The translations under genes were made by a program, and so were the position numbers. The notes under the pieces are model-generated. The model was not told the DNA's origin. It was given only the letters and a program-made list of their open reading frames with translations, and did not search any database. 64,000 nucleotides of DNA from Legionella beliardensis. Lineage in GTDB: Bacteria; Pseudomonadota; Gammaproteobacteria; Legionellales; Legionellaceae. The stretch lies in the NCBI RefSeq assembly GCF_900452395.1, contig NZ_UGNV01000001.1, positions 1,947,501-2,011,500 of the forward strand. Direction: 5' to 3'. Below are positions 8,726 to 16,767 of the stretch, one piece after another. Positions within the stretch are counted from its first letter, which is position 1, and each line of letters starts with the position of its first letter.

Positions 8726-9432
8726 AGAGCTGCGTTGCAAATAATATCAAGGATAGATAAAGTTAATTTTAGGTAGATCTCACTTGTAAATGCCGAACTG
8801 TTCATTAATAAATGATACTTCGGTTCTCGTACTATGTAGTCAGATATTGAATTGTCCTTTCTTAAACATGCGCATTATTTCAAAACCTTTGATAGTAGCA
8901 TAAGCAGTTTTCATTTAATAAACGGCCTTCCTGTTTTAATGCCTTAATAGCGTGATTATAAGCTGGATTTTTATCGGTATTAATGACACTAATATCGCAG
9001 GTAGAATCGTTCTTTATTAATTTTTTCAGAAACCGTTTAGTTGCTTTAGCATTACGGCGATGGGAGAGATAAAAATCAATGGTATTAATACCCTAATCAA
9101 TTGCGCGATACAAGTGTTTCCATTCGCCTTTTACTTTAATATTGGTTTCATTAAGGTACCAACGGCTAGCATAACGCTTCTTGTACCAAGCTAATCTTTT
9201 CTTTAGCTCAGGCGCATAATGCTGAACCCAACGATAAACTGTGGTGTGGTTAACTATTCTTCTAGATCGCAATAGCTAATACCGTACTTACAATACCAGC
9301 GACCCCATTGCAAAATGACTTCACCATGAAATTGGCGCCATTTGAAATCAGCCGGACTTTTTAAACTCATTAGAATTACTACGTTAAAATTCAGATAGTA
9401 TACTACCGCCTTGTTTTTGCAACAGCGCCGTG
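8726..9432 (-). mobile_element. Degenerate near-full-length IS6-family element
   Basis: Both ends are present: gagctgcgttgcaaa at 8726-8740 and ttttgcaacagcgcc at about 9417-9431. On the minus strand the transposase starts at 9370 (MSLKSPADFKWRQFHGEV). It runs through YGISYCDLEE to a TAG, then the WVQHYAPELKKRL and KVKGEWKHLYRAID regions, RRNAKATKRFLKKL and a KTAYATIKGFE-like end. Several stops and an internal deletion make it inactive. Confidence 0.8.
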
Positions 9433-9435
9433 TGA

Positions 9436-9549
9436 CCTATCTTAGGCGCTATGATTTATGCCTTTAAGTGGCCTGATCCTTTTCCTAGCGTCTTTGAATA
9501 TCATGAAGTTTTCCATATTTTATTGGTCGTGGGAAGTGGGTTACTATAA
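9436..9549 (+). pseudogene. C-terminal fragment of a hemolysin III family protein
   Basis: Directly after the IS6 end at 9432 a frame reads LGAMIYAFKWPDPFPSVFEY, then HEVFHILLVVGSGLL and a stop at 9547. The pattern of YAxxxPDPFPxVFxxHExFH is the conserved end of hemolysin III/YqfA (PAQR-like) membrane proteins. About the first 170 residues are missing, so the IS copy appears to have removed the 5' part. Confidence 0.65.
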
Positions 9550-9800
9550 TTTAGCAACCTAATTTTTATCTAAATTTCGCCATAATTACACCTAATTTAG
9601 GCTTCAAAAGTTAATATCGCTAGACACAATGACATAATGTGCGTAACATTCTATCTTAGCTAAGAAAAAGTCTATTGTTTATTCTCTCCTATTCGTTGCT
9701 TCCTTTGTTAATCGACGTCCTGCAGTTTATAAGTTTAAGCCCTCTCTTTTGCTATTTAAGCCTTTAAGGGCACTTTATTAATTATAATCAGGAAATTATT

Positions 9801-10010
9801 ATGTCTAATACAAAAATTGGCACGGTCAAATGGTTTAACGAAACAAAAGGTTTTGGCTTTATTGAGCAATCCTCTGGACCAGATGTATTTGCCCACTTTA
9901 AATCTATCGTAAGCCCAGGATTTAAAACGTTGGCCGAAGGTCAAAAAGTAGAGTTCATACTTGCTCAAGGCCCCAAAGGGCTTCAAGCAGAAAATATAGT
10001 AGCTATCTAA
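9801..10010 (+). CDS. Cold-shock domain protein (CspA family)
   Basis: A 69-residue protein with the full cold-shock fold signature: [17 protein letters not shown] carries the RNP1-like KGFGFI motif, followed by DVFAHFKSI (RNP2-like) and the closing QAENIVAI. It is expected to bind single-stranded RNA and DNA as an RNA chaperone. The ribosome binding site (cagga, 9 bp before the ATG) is good. About 250 bp of leader without ORFs precedes it, consistent with the long structured 5' UTR typical of csp genes. A strong terminator follows. Confidence 0.95.
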   Translation: MSNTKIGTVKWFNETKGFGFIEQSSGPDVFAHFKSIVSPGFKTLAEGQKVEFILAQGPKGLQAENIVAI

Positions 10011-10043
10011 TTAGCTGCTTTATTAACCAGAACAGATCAATGA

Positions 10044-10063
10044 GGTACCTTATTTAAGGTACC
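10044..10063 (+). terminator. Intrinsic terminator of the cold-shock gene
   Basis: A 9-bp perfect stem, GGTACCTTA with TAAGGTACC, encloses a 2-nt loop and is followed by attttctt. It lies 34 bp after the stop codon. Confidence 0.8.
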
Positions 10064-10652
10064 ATTTTCTTAAATAGATTAACTCGACGTTTAGATATCA
10101 ATTACTTAATTGAGTATTAATTTCTATTCTTCTTTTATTATGATGTAGGTCTTAAAAAACGACCTTGTTTGAGATTTTCTTACTCATAACATTATTAATG
10201 TATCGCTATAACAGGGTAGAATCAGATTATTGAAAGCTTAAACAAATTATTAATTCTGTAAATGTTTATGCCACGATTAAGGCTTTAAAATCATGCCTAT
10301 GCTTAAAAAAGGACAACTCAATAAATCGATTATTAGAACTAATGTGGGATTTTAAAGTTAAATATTAACTAATCTTGTTCTTTATATAGAAATTTCACTA
10401 ATTAATTTCGCTTACATTCAAAATAGAACTGCGTTGAAAAAAATAAAAAAGCGACTAAAACTTAAATTAAGACATAGTTCAGCCATATACCTGAAATACC
10501 TAGTTAATAAAAGGCACCTCATTTCTGTGCCGACTATTCAACGATTAAACTGTTTTTCTTTTGCTGATGAAGGTTAATAAACAAATAAATAATGATTGAA
10601 TAAATAAAAATCATTGTGTTATTATTTTGAGTAAATAAATTTTGAGATAATT
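10064..10652. other. Gene-free stretch
   Basis: No supported ORF. It contains an imperfect hairpin at 10149-10176 of the same CGACC-loop family as 1687-1713 and 18566-18591. It also has an IS6-like end relic (gaactgcgttgaaaa) at 10426-10440 and a short GGCAC/GTGCC hairpin at 10511-10529. The last 100 bp presumably hold the promoter of the next gene. Confidence 0.4.
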
Positions 10653-11834
10653 ATGAGACAGAAACCTTCATTTAAGCTAGAAAAATTTACTTTCGGTCAT
10701 ATCCATAAAATAATTAGAACAACTGAAAGTATGGATGAAGCTAGTGCGAAGTTAAATGTAGCATCTTCAACCCTAGGTAAATTTCTAAGCTCTACAATTC
10801 CAGATGGAGAAAAAAACTTTAAAATAAGTTACAGAATTATAAAAAAAATGTCAGCAGAAGAAGTAATTAAGAAATACGGAGAAGATGCCTACAATAAACC
10901 CCTAAAGCACTTCCTAATACTTCCTCAAGAATATCCACTTAGTATGATTCATCAAGCCATTAGAGAGAATATATTTATTGGAGCAGTGGCGAATAAATTA
11001 AAAGTAAACCGTACCGATTTGGCAAGATATTTAAAAAATATTGCTAAGATTGATTCCTACTTATCCTATAAAAATTTAATAATTCTTTCAGAACAAGAGT
11101 TAGAGAATCGCCTTGGCCCTAAATATAAGCAACCATGGCTGACAGCTAAAAACACCTTAACTTTTTTTAAAAATGGGGGGTTACAAGCATCTACTCCTTC
11201 ATCCTTAACCATTGCCTACAATTACACTGATGTAGATGGCACGTTAGAGCAACTTATGAACGAATATGCCTCTACACAACTAACCCCTAACAATGAAGTT
11301 GATGGCGAAAACTATAAAGATACGGTACTGCAAATGCTACCTTCTATCGAAGGAGGCGTTGCTGTATCTAAATCACCACCAGCAATAACAACTTATGCTA
11401 AACCAGATGGCAGACAGGATCCAAGCTTTACGCATGAGCCTGTTGTTTCTCAGCAGTTAAAATCACCCTTTATGTCTGATTCTCCCTACATGTATGTTTA
11501 CTCACCCTTTTCTTATGAGGGTTATAGTCTACTCAACAAAAATCCTATAACGCCCCCTTTCGATTTTTTAAGCCAAGTTTATAGTGCTACGGTGGCCAAT
11601 GAAGCTGCACTAGTAGCAATCTTTGAAACTGAAACCTATCAACCTCAATTACCCGCAACCTTTTCCATAGTGAGTAAGCAATTTATGCCTGAGAGGGCTA
11701 ACCAGTGTCCTAGAAAAATGTATCAATCTTCACCATTAAGTAACCATAGTATATTTACAAATCAACAAGCTGAACAACAAGAAGAAAATGTATATCAAGC
11801 TAAGGTTTGTAACTTAATAAGTCATAATTGTTGA
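10653..11834 (+). CDS. Hypothetical protein with two HTH-like segments, nucleomodulin candidate
   Basis: A 393-residue protein. Residues about 12-48 (FGHIHKIIRTTESMDEASAK, then LNVASSTLGKFL) and about 96-130 (SMIHQAIRENIFIGAVANKL, then KVNRTDLARYL) are two similar Fis/psq-like helix-turn-helix units. Each has an ASxxLxVxxxxLxxFL-type recognition helix. Residues 180-393 are Pro/Ser/Tyr-rich and probably disordered. A DNA-binding N-terminus with a long disordered tail, standing alone in an effector-rich region, suggests either a regulator or an effector acting on host chromatin. There is no direct evidence for either. Confidence 0.6.
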   Translation: MRQKPSFKLEKFTFGHIHKIIRTTESMDEASAKLNVASSTLGKFLSSTIPDGEKNFKISYRIIKKMSAEEVIKKYGEDAYNKPLKHFLILPQEYPLSMIHQAIRENIFIGAVANKLKVNRTDLARYLKNIAKIDSYLSYKNLIILSEQELENRLGPKYKQPWLTAKNTLTFFKNGGLQASTPSSLTIAYNYTDVDGTLEQLMNEYASTQLTPNNEVDGENYKDTVLQMLPSIEGGVAVSKSPPAITTYAKPDGRQDPSFTHEPVVSQQLKSPFMSDSPYMYVYSPFSYEGYSLLNKNPITPPFDFLSQVYSATVANEAALVAIFETETYQPQLPATFSIVSKQFMPERANQCPRKMYQSSPLSNHSIFTNQQAEQQEENVYQAKVCNLISHNC

Positions 11835-11860
11835 CTCCTTATAATTTAATAAGGTGTAAT

Positions 11861-11888
11861 CATTAATGTCTCTGTAGAGACATTAATG
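11861..11888 (+). terminator. Hairpin after the HTH-like gene
   Basis: A perfect 12-bp stem, CATTAATGTCTC with GAGACATTAATG, encloses a TGTA loop. It lies 27 bp after the stop codon and is followed by a short ttatt tract. A terminator role is likely. Confidence 0.7.
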
Positions 11889-11984
11889 TTATTACGACTA
11901 GATTTAAAAATGTTAAGTCATTACCTATAGAATCAGAAATTCCTGTATGCTTTTGCTCTAACATATCTATTAGAGGAGAAAATG

Positions 11985-12275
11985 GAGCGGTGTTGCAAAA
12001 ACTATAATAGTTATATAAACACATAATCAGGACAGATTTCAGCTGTAAATGTGAAATAACTGATTGATAAATGAAACTTCATTTTGCTTGCCAACCATCC
12101 ACCTATTAAATTGTCCTTTTCTAAACATGCGCATGTTTAAGAAAGGGCAGTTTAAAAGTTGGATGTATGGTGCTCGCAATGAAGTATCTTTTATCAATGA
12201 GCAGTTTGGCATTTACAAATGAGACCTATCTAAAATTTAACTCTTTTTATCTTTGATAGTATTTGCAACATGGCC
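11985..12275. mobile_element. Palindromic IS6-derived miniature element (two 3' ends head to head)
   Basis: gagcggtgttgcaaaa at 11985 and tttgcaacatggcc ending at 12275 are inverted IS6-type ends. Each arm is the 3' part of a transposase gene: the right arm reads MFKKGQFKSWMYGARNEVSF and then INEQFGIYK on the plus strand, and the left arm carries the corresponding sequence on the minus strand. They meet at a symmetric centre, aaacatgcgcatgttt at 12123-12138. The element has no 5' transposase part, so it can only have moved with help from another copy. Confidence 0.7.
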
Positions 12276-12441
12276 TCTTTTTTAAGTATTAACCCGGTAC
12301 TAAATTGTAACAATATAATTATACGCTTATGTTGCCTAAAGTTTTTTAAAGTATCAGCATGGGCAACAAGCATCTAGATGAAAAAGCAATAGTCATTATT
12401 GTCGGATGTGTTTGCGAATGCAACAAATCCATGAGCAAGCA
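12276..12441. other. Short gene-poor spacer
   Basis: It contains a segment (actaaattgtaacaatat) like the one near 8395 and a 29-codon frame from 12359 (MGNKHLDEKAIVIIVG onward) that has no ribosome binding site and no recognisable match. I treat it as non-coding. Confidence 0.3.
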
Positions 12442-12624
12442 TTATTGATATGCAACCGCTACATACTCTTGCTTTTCTAATAACGCAATCGTTGCCAGAA
12501 ACGGCTGTTGCTTATCGAGCAGGCGACACTTTAAATATAACTCTTGGGCAGACAGCTTTGAATAAATTAAAAGTAAGGGTGGATCAGCGGGTAGGTATGC
12601 AAAAAAGTTAAGAGAAGAAAACAT
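12442..12624 (-). CDS. Small hypothetical protein or gene remnant
   Basis: A 60-residue frame, MFSSLNFFAYLPADPPLLLI followed by QELYLKCRLLDKQQPFLATI and a short end. The second half looks like real protein sequence with heptad-like Leu spacing. There is no clear ribosome binding site and no recognised family. It lies in the IS-rich zone, so it may be the end of a larger lost gene. Confidence 0.3.
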   Translation of the reverse strand: MFSSLNFFAYLPADPPLLLIYSKLSAQELYLKCRLLDKQQPFLATIALLEKQEYVAVAYQ

Positions 12625-12687
12625 AGTGCTCTTTGAATTACAAAGGAGTTCATTGTAATGATTTTATAACTTTTTTAAATCGATTAT

Positions 12688-12816
12688 TCATTTTAAAAAA
12701 AATCTTAAAAAACGACCCATAAATGAATCATTGAAGCTCAAAATCCCCTGCCGGATAAATTTATTTTGTTCTTCAAGCCTTTTGATATCTATTACAAGTT
12801 CAAATTGATAAGACAT
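12688..12816 (-). CDS. Small ORF of 42 codons with a good ribosome binding site
   Basis: The start ATG at 12816 is preceded by gaggattaatac, a strong ribosome binding site with suitable spacing. The peptide begins MSYQFELVIDIKRLEEQNKF and ends in GRFLRFFLK. Its last codons run through a copy of the degenerate cttaaaaaacgacc repeat. It could be the N-terminus of a lost gene fused to repeat DNA, or a genuine small protein. No family is recognised. Confidence 0.35.
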   Translation of the reverse strand: MSYQFELVIDIKRLEEQNKFIRQGILSFNDSFMGRFLRFFLK

Positions 12817-12931
12817 GTATTAATCCTCTTTTTCATTATTTTAAATTACATAATGATTATTCTCATGTTAATGGGATACTACATGACTACATAGGAAGAC
12901 ATTTCATATCATTTGATTTTAGTACACCTTA

Positions 12932-13222
12932 TTATTCCTTTCTACCTCCGGCCTCGTCATAGACTTTGTTCTTATTCCTTTTGCCAACAGCTATTACCGT
13001 TATTATTAATTTATTATCAGTTACCTAATAGACCAAACGATAATCCGACTGGCATAATTTAATTTTATAATAATCTTGCAATTTGCCACTTAGAATTGAC
13101 GATATTATATGTGAGTTATCAAGGCAGAATTTTAATATTTTTTTAAATTGCTCCTGCAACCCTTTTGCAAGTTTTTTCCATTCTTTAAGTGCTAAAAGAT
13201 GAAAATGTAGCTCATAGCTCAT
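12932..13222 (-). pseudogene. RelE/ParE-type toxin with an in-frame stop
   Basis: From the ATG at 13222 the frame reads MSYELHFHLLALKEWKKLAK and continues through SGKLQDYYKIKL and DYRLVY. A TAG at 13027-13025 interrupts it where the family usually has a codon such as CAG. The same frame then continues with VTDNKLIITVIAVGKRNKNK and VYDEAGGRK to a TAA at 12932. This completes the RelE/mRNA-interferase domain, including its conserved VGKR..VY end. One point mutation thus separates it from an intact toxin. The ORF start seven to twelve codons earlier (MLMLML) is only the hexanucleotide run read in this frame. Confidence 0.8.
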
Positions 13223-13377
13223 CAACATCAACATCAACATCAACATCAACATCAACTTTTACAGATTTAAAAGGAGAAGACAAGCGCTGCTCAACTAGGT
13301 TAGTCAATTCATTATCATCAAGTAATTCCATCATTCGCTCATAATTTTCTACAGGTATCAGATAAGCAGCCGCTGTA
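13212..13377 (-). pseudogene. Phd/YefM-type antitoxin, 5' end lost to an IS6 fragment
   Basis: On the minus strand the frame reads AAAYLIPVENYERMMELLDD, then ELTNLVEQRL and a (VD)n tail, and stops at 13212. AYLIPVENYE is typical of the first strand-helix of Phd/YefM antitoxins. The first 20-25 residues are replaced near 13377 by a piece of IS6 transposase. It overlaps the toxin start by 11 bp. Without the DNA-binding N-terminus it is probably non-functional, in keeping with the stop in the toxin gene. Confidence 0.75.
13219..13255. repeat. Hexanucleotide tandem repeat at the antitoxin-toxin junction
   Basis: About six copies of ATCAAC on the plus strand (GTTGAT on the coding strand) encode Val-Asp repeats at the end of the antitoxin. 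They also place several ATG codons just ahead of the toxin start. Being hexameric, copy-number change would alter the tail length without shifting either frame. Confidence 0.85.
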
Positions 13378-13473
13378 TCGTAGCATAAGCAGTTTTCATA
13401 GATGGAAAGCCCCGTGTTGGATTGATAAGACGTTTATGCTTACCATGGTCTGACGTCTTATTTTTGCAACGCC
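13377..13473 (-). mobile_element. 3' fragment and end of an IS6-family element
   Basis: The minus strand reads DHGKHKRLINPTRGFPSMKT, then AYATI, the conserved transposase segment before the C-terminus. An IS6-type end (tttttgcaacgcc) follows at 13461-13473. A second end (tttttgcaacagagtc) occurs at 13501-13516. These are nested relics of at least two insertions. Confidence 0.7.
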
Positions 13474-13523
13474 ACTATTTAACTTATAAACTAATATCCG
13501 TTTTTGCAACAGAGTCATTGATA

Positions 13524-14015
13524 ATGCTTTTTAAAGACATGCCTCGCGCCTCATTTTCAGATAAACATGCCTACTAGAAAGCTCAAACAATTAATCGAGT
13601 TAGTAGTGGGCCTGTTAATTATCTTCAAGCTATTCGCCTTTATGAGTGTGCACTGCGCAGAGGTTATAAAAGCGCGCAAATTGGCCTTGATTCTATTGAA
13701 ATTGACAAAGCATTAGCTTTTGAGCTAATAGATGTATTATGGGTTGACTTAATTTATGGCAACTCACTTAGTAAGTCTACTATCACTGCCTTAAGCGAGC
13801 ATTGCAATGAATATAATCCACATGCGCCTGCAAATCTGATTCATTGCGTATTTGGTGCGCCCAAAACCTTCTGCCCGGAGATTGATGTTTCCAGGTCGTA
13901 TGTTATAGCAATTCTTTACTTCAAAAACCAATTGAAAACCTGGGATACGGGCTATACCCTCCTCCCAGGCTACTTGCTCAAAACTGCAGAAGGTATGAGT
14001 TGCAGTAAATGTTGA
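13524..14015 (+). pseudogene. Hypothetical protein gene with an in-frame stop, effector-remnant candidate
   Basis: The frame from the ATG at 13524 reads LFKDMPRASFSDKHAY, stops at a TAG near 13575, and continues without a break as KAQTINRVSSGPVNYLQAIR and on to GMSCSKC at 14015, 164 codons in all. The long read-through in one frame and its protein-like composition show a real gene with a nonsense mutation. No family is recognised. An IS6 end lies immediately upstream, so the true 5' part may also be gone. Confidence 0.55.
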
Positions 14016-14184
14016 GCCGAGTGGCCCAACCTACGCTTACTAATCTGTTTCTATTATCAAAATATGTTTTATAAAAGTTAGTTTAATGTAAATAATAATC
14101 TAACTAAATTTATATAAATTAAATTGTATTAAAATATGTCAATTAAATAAATTTTTACAACTCCCTTAAAAACTAGGAAACACT

Positions 14185-14937
14185 ATGCCTAAACCTATTG
14201 CCTATGTTTATAGAAAATCGCCTGATAATACTAATGCGTTGGGTAGCCTGATACCTAAAGATATGGTACAGGAAGCCCTAGATGACGACCGCCTCCTTTA
14301 TATTCAACAGCCACCTTCTACTGAAACTAAACCCGGGCTTTTAATACTTATGGATGGCAAACAGGAAATGGATCCAGGGGAGATTAAATCTACTCCTACA
14401 ATTTTAGATGAGCTATATGAAAATAAAAAAATCTCTCCGCACATCACAGTATATACTCCTGCTTCCGAAGATAGGATTACGGAATACGCCTGTAATGAAG
14501 AATTCGCCTATTTTTTAAACAATAGGCTTGTCCCGTTGCTTAGAGAGCCACCATTTAATTGCAGTGATCGCCGTGAACAAACAACAATCGCCGGCACCAG
14601 CTTCGGTGGGCTTGCAGCAACCCATGCAGCGCTTACTTATCCTGAAACATTTGGTAATGTTCTTTCGCAATCAGGCACTTTCTGGTGGTATAAAGAATGG
14701 CAAAGAGGGTTTGATGAGCCTGATAAATGGGCAGTTGCTGTCAAAACAGCGGCGTGTGAAACAACAAAGAAAGCGACAGAGATGGCATGGTTGAGTAACC
14801 TCCCCCACAAAGAAGGCTTACCAATTAATTTTTATTTAAGTGAATGAAGCTTGAATAATAGATTTTTAGCCAATGTCCACTTGGTTTCTGATAGTTTATA
14901 TACGCCCAAACACTCATGTAGTATCCAAAGAGAATAA
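14185..14937 (+). pseudogene. Enterochelin-esterase-like hydrolase, decayed at the 3' end
   Basis: The 220-codon frame at 14185-14847 encodes an alpha/beta-hydrolase of the Fes/esterase D type: MDGKQEMDPG, the nucleophile motif GTSFGG at about residues 138-143, then FGNVLSQSGTFWW. It stops at FYLSE, where relatives continue with a conserved Gly/Glu region and the catalytic His. The same frame after the TGA resumes as SLNNRFLANVHLVSDSL up to a TAA at 14935. The NNRFL segment looks like the family's next block, so an internal deletion and a stop have removed the Asp/His part of the triad. The ribosome binding site (aggaaac) and promoter region look intact, so a truncated protein may still be made. 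Confidence 0.7.
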
Positions 14938-14984
14938 TTCTACTCAACAATAAACATTAGGTAGTGCACTTAAAAAATCATTAT

Positions 14985-15190
14985 AGCGCTATTTGAAATC
15001 AGTCGGTTTCTTCAATTATTGATGTAATTTAAGTACAATGATTATAATGACACTTTATTTTGCAATAGCGCCTTTCCATTCGCCTTTCACTTTAATATAT
15101 GTCTCATCGAGTTGCCATCTTCTAGAGTAATGTTGTTTATATTAATCTAGTCGTTTCTTTAGCTCAGGTGCATAGTGTTGTACCCATAGT
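14985..15190 (-). mobile_element. Two nested IS6-family fragments
   Basis: At about 14985-15074 the minus strand shows an IS6 end (ttttgcaatagcgcc) and the transposase start LKKPTDFK. Beyond 15075 a different part of a transposase appears: WVQHYAPELKKRLD, then RRWQLDETYIKVKGEWK, which includes the first catalytic Asp. The order does not fit one element, so two insertions or a rearrangement are needed. Confidence 0.7.
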
Positions 15191-15214
15191 AAAATAATAG
15201 ATGATTAAATTATT

Positions 15215-16177
15215 TTAATGTCGAAAAAATTTCCTAATATTAGTTCGCGGTTTTGGAGTGACTGTAGGAGCATTGCTAGAATTAAGCTTTTCATTTATTT
15301 TAGCTAAAAGCATTTCATTTTGAGACTTAACAGTAGTTATCTCTGCTCGCATTTCTTGTATCTGAGAGGCTAAATTATCCTGCTTATGCCTAGATGTCTT
15401 AACATTATTTTTTGATTCTAGTTTTAAAATTAACTCCATAATTTGGTTCAAGGCGTTTGAATGATTTTCGCTGTCTATCTGTCTTTTTTGCTCCATGTCT
15501 TTAATCTGCGCTCTAAACTCTTGTTGGGCAGCTTCAAGTTTTTTACCTAAGATTTCGTTCTCGGTTAGCATATTTCTAAGTTGCTCAACATGAAGTTCAT
15601 TGTCCATACCTAGTTTAATATAATCTTCTTCTAAACCTCTATATTTTTTCATGGTGATACTTGATTCACTTTCACCAAATAAAAGTTGAGCAACTTTATG
15701 CGTTTCTTCATTAATTTTCTGGTCAAGTTTAGATAAGCTATTTGACTCTTCATCTAATAAGGAAAGTCTAATTTTTAATTTAATGGAGTCAACTAGTTGA
15801 CTAGTATTTAAATCAAGTTCTGTAAAAAAAGGGCTCGAGCTATTTTGTAGTTCAGCAGCGTAATCGCTCGCTTTAGTCATTATTAATTGGACAAACTGCA
15901 ATATTGCATTAGCCAAGTTATTAGTATCATTTATATACTCGAAAGAAAACTTTTTACCATAGACTACAGATGATGAAATAGATTTACAAACTTCTTTAAT
16001 CGCTTTTTCTCGCGCTTGTAATTGCTGCAACATACCTGCTGAAGGCTTTTGTACAAAATTGTCCAATATATTAATCATTTCAGTGACTTCAGCTCGAAAA
16101 AAATCTTTATTATAAACATTGTTATAGTTTTTTCCGGCAGCTAATATTTTATTTAAAGTTGCTAAATCTATTTTCAT
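15215..16177 (-). CDS. Coiled-coil hypothetical protein, effector candidate
   Basis: A 320-residue soluble protein. The N-terminal half is helical with no recognised domain. Residues about 185-300 form a long heptad-type coiled coil (for example EQLRNMLTENEILGKKLEAA and QIQEMRAEITTVKSQNEMLL). It ends in a basic, proline-containing tail, NIRKFFRH. There is no signal peptide or membrane segment. A promoter and ribosome binding site cannot be defined clearly. Coiled-coil-only proteins of this size are common among Legionella Dot/Icm substrates, which is the only basis for calling it an effector candidate. Confidence 0.6.
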   Translation of the reverse strand: MKIDLATLNKILAAGKNYNNVYNKDFFRAEVTEMINILDNFVQKPSAGMLQQLQAREKAIKEVCKSISSSVVYGKKFSFEYINDTNNLANAILQFVQLIMTKASDYAAELQNSSSPFFTELDLNTSQLVDSIKLKIRLSLLDEESNSLSKLDQKINEETHKVAQLLFGESESSITMKKYRGLEEDYIKLGMDNELHVEQLRNMLTENEILGKKLEAAQQEFRAQIKDMEQKRQIDSENHSNALNQIMELILKLESKNNVKTSRHKQDNLASQIQEMRAEITTVKSQNEMLLAKINEKLNSSNAPTVTPKPRTNIRKFFRH

Positions 16178-16767
16178 TATTATCTCTTAAGTTATTTAAA
16201 TTTAAAAACTGCTAGTATATTAATTAGAGGATTATTGTATGTTATCAGCTTTAATTATCGCTTTTTTACCAATATAGCCATAACACAGCGCTTATTAATA
16301 GATTCCATCAACGTCGATGGTTTTTCAGATTTAATCAATGTGACACCCGAATATTTCTAAATTAATCTATTGGATTAGCTCAGCTTAAAAAACAACCTTT
16401 TTAAAATCCTTTACACCTCTTTAGCAGCAACAACCATACCTACACACAGGCACGATATAACTACCTTATTAAATTGCCCCTCTTAAACCTGGGCCTGATT
16501 TCAAATTCTTTACTACTAAGCCTAAACGGTCTCATCGATTGAAAGCCCATAGTGCCCAGGCGGGCAAATTTCCAATTAGGAAAGTAATAGATTCCAAAAT
16601 ACATGATTCTCAACAAGCCCTAATCGCCCTAGAATAGTATAAATTTCAGCCAGCATGATTTCTTTATATACCGATACCTAGTTAGATGGCCAATGTATTA
16701 AGAATGAAGAAAAAGGCACTAAAAAATAGAGCATTTTTTAACATGTTTCAACGAAAGAGGATTTATT
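16178..16767. other. 590-bp stretch without a supported gene
   Basis: Only short frames are present, for example 26 codons on the minus strand near 16660 reading MLAEIYTILGRLGLVENHVF, with no ribosome binding site. A degenerate copy of the cttaaaaaacaaccttttt repeat lies near 16388. The last 60 bp carry the ribosome binding site (aaagagg) of the repeat-protein gene. The rest looks like decayed coding DNA, but I cannot identify it. Confidence 0.35.

Noticed and set aside
13223..13255. MLMLML extension as a signal peptide of the RelE toxin
   Set aside because: It is the hexanucleotide run read in the toxin frame; the toxin family starts at MSYELHFH.
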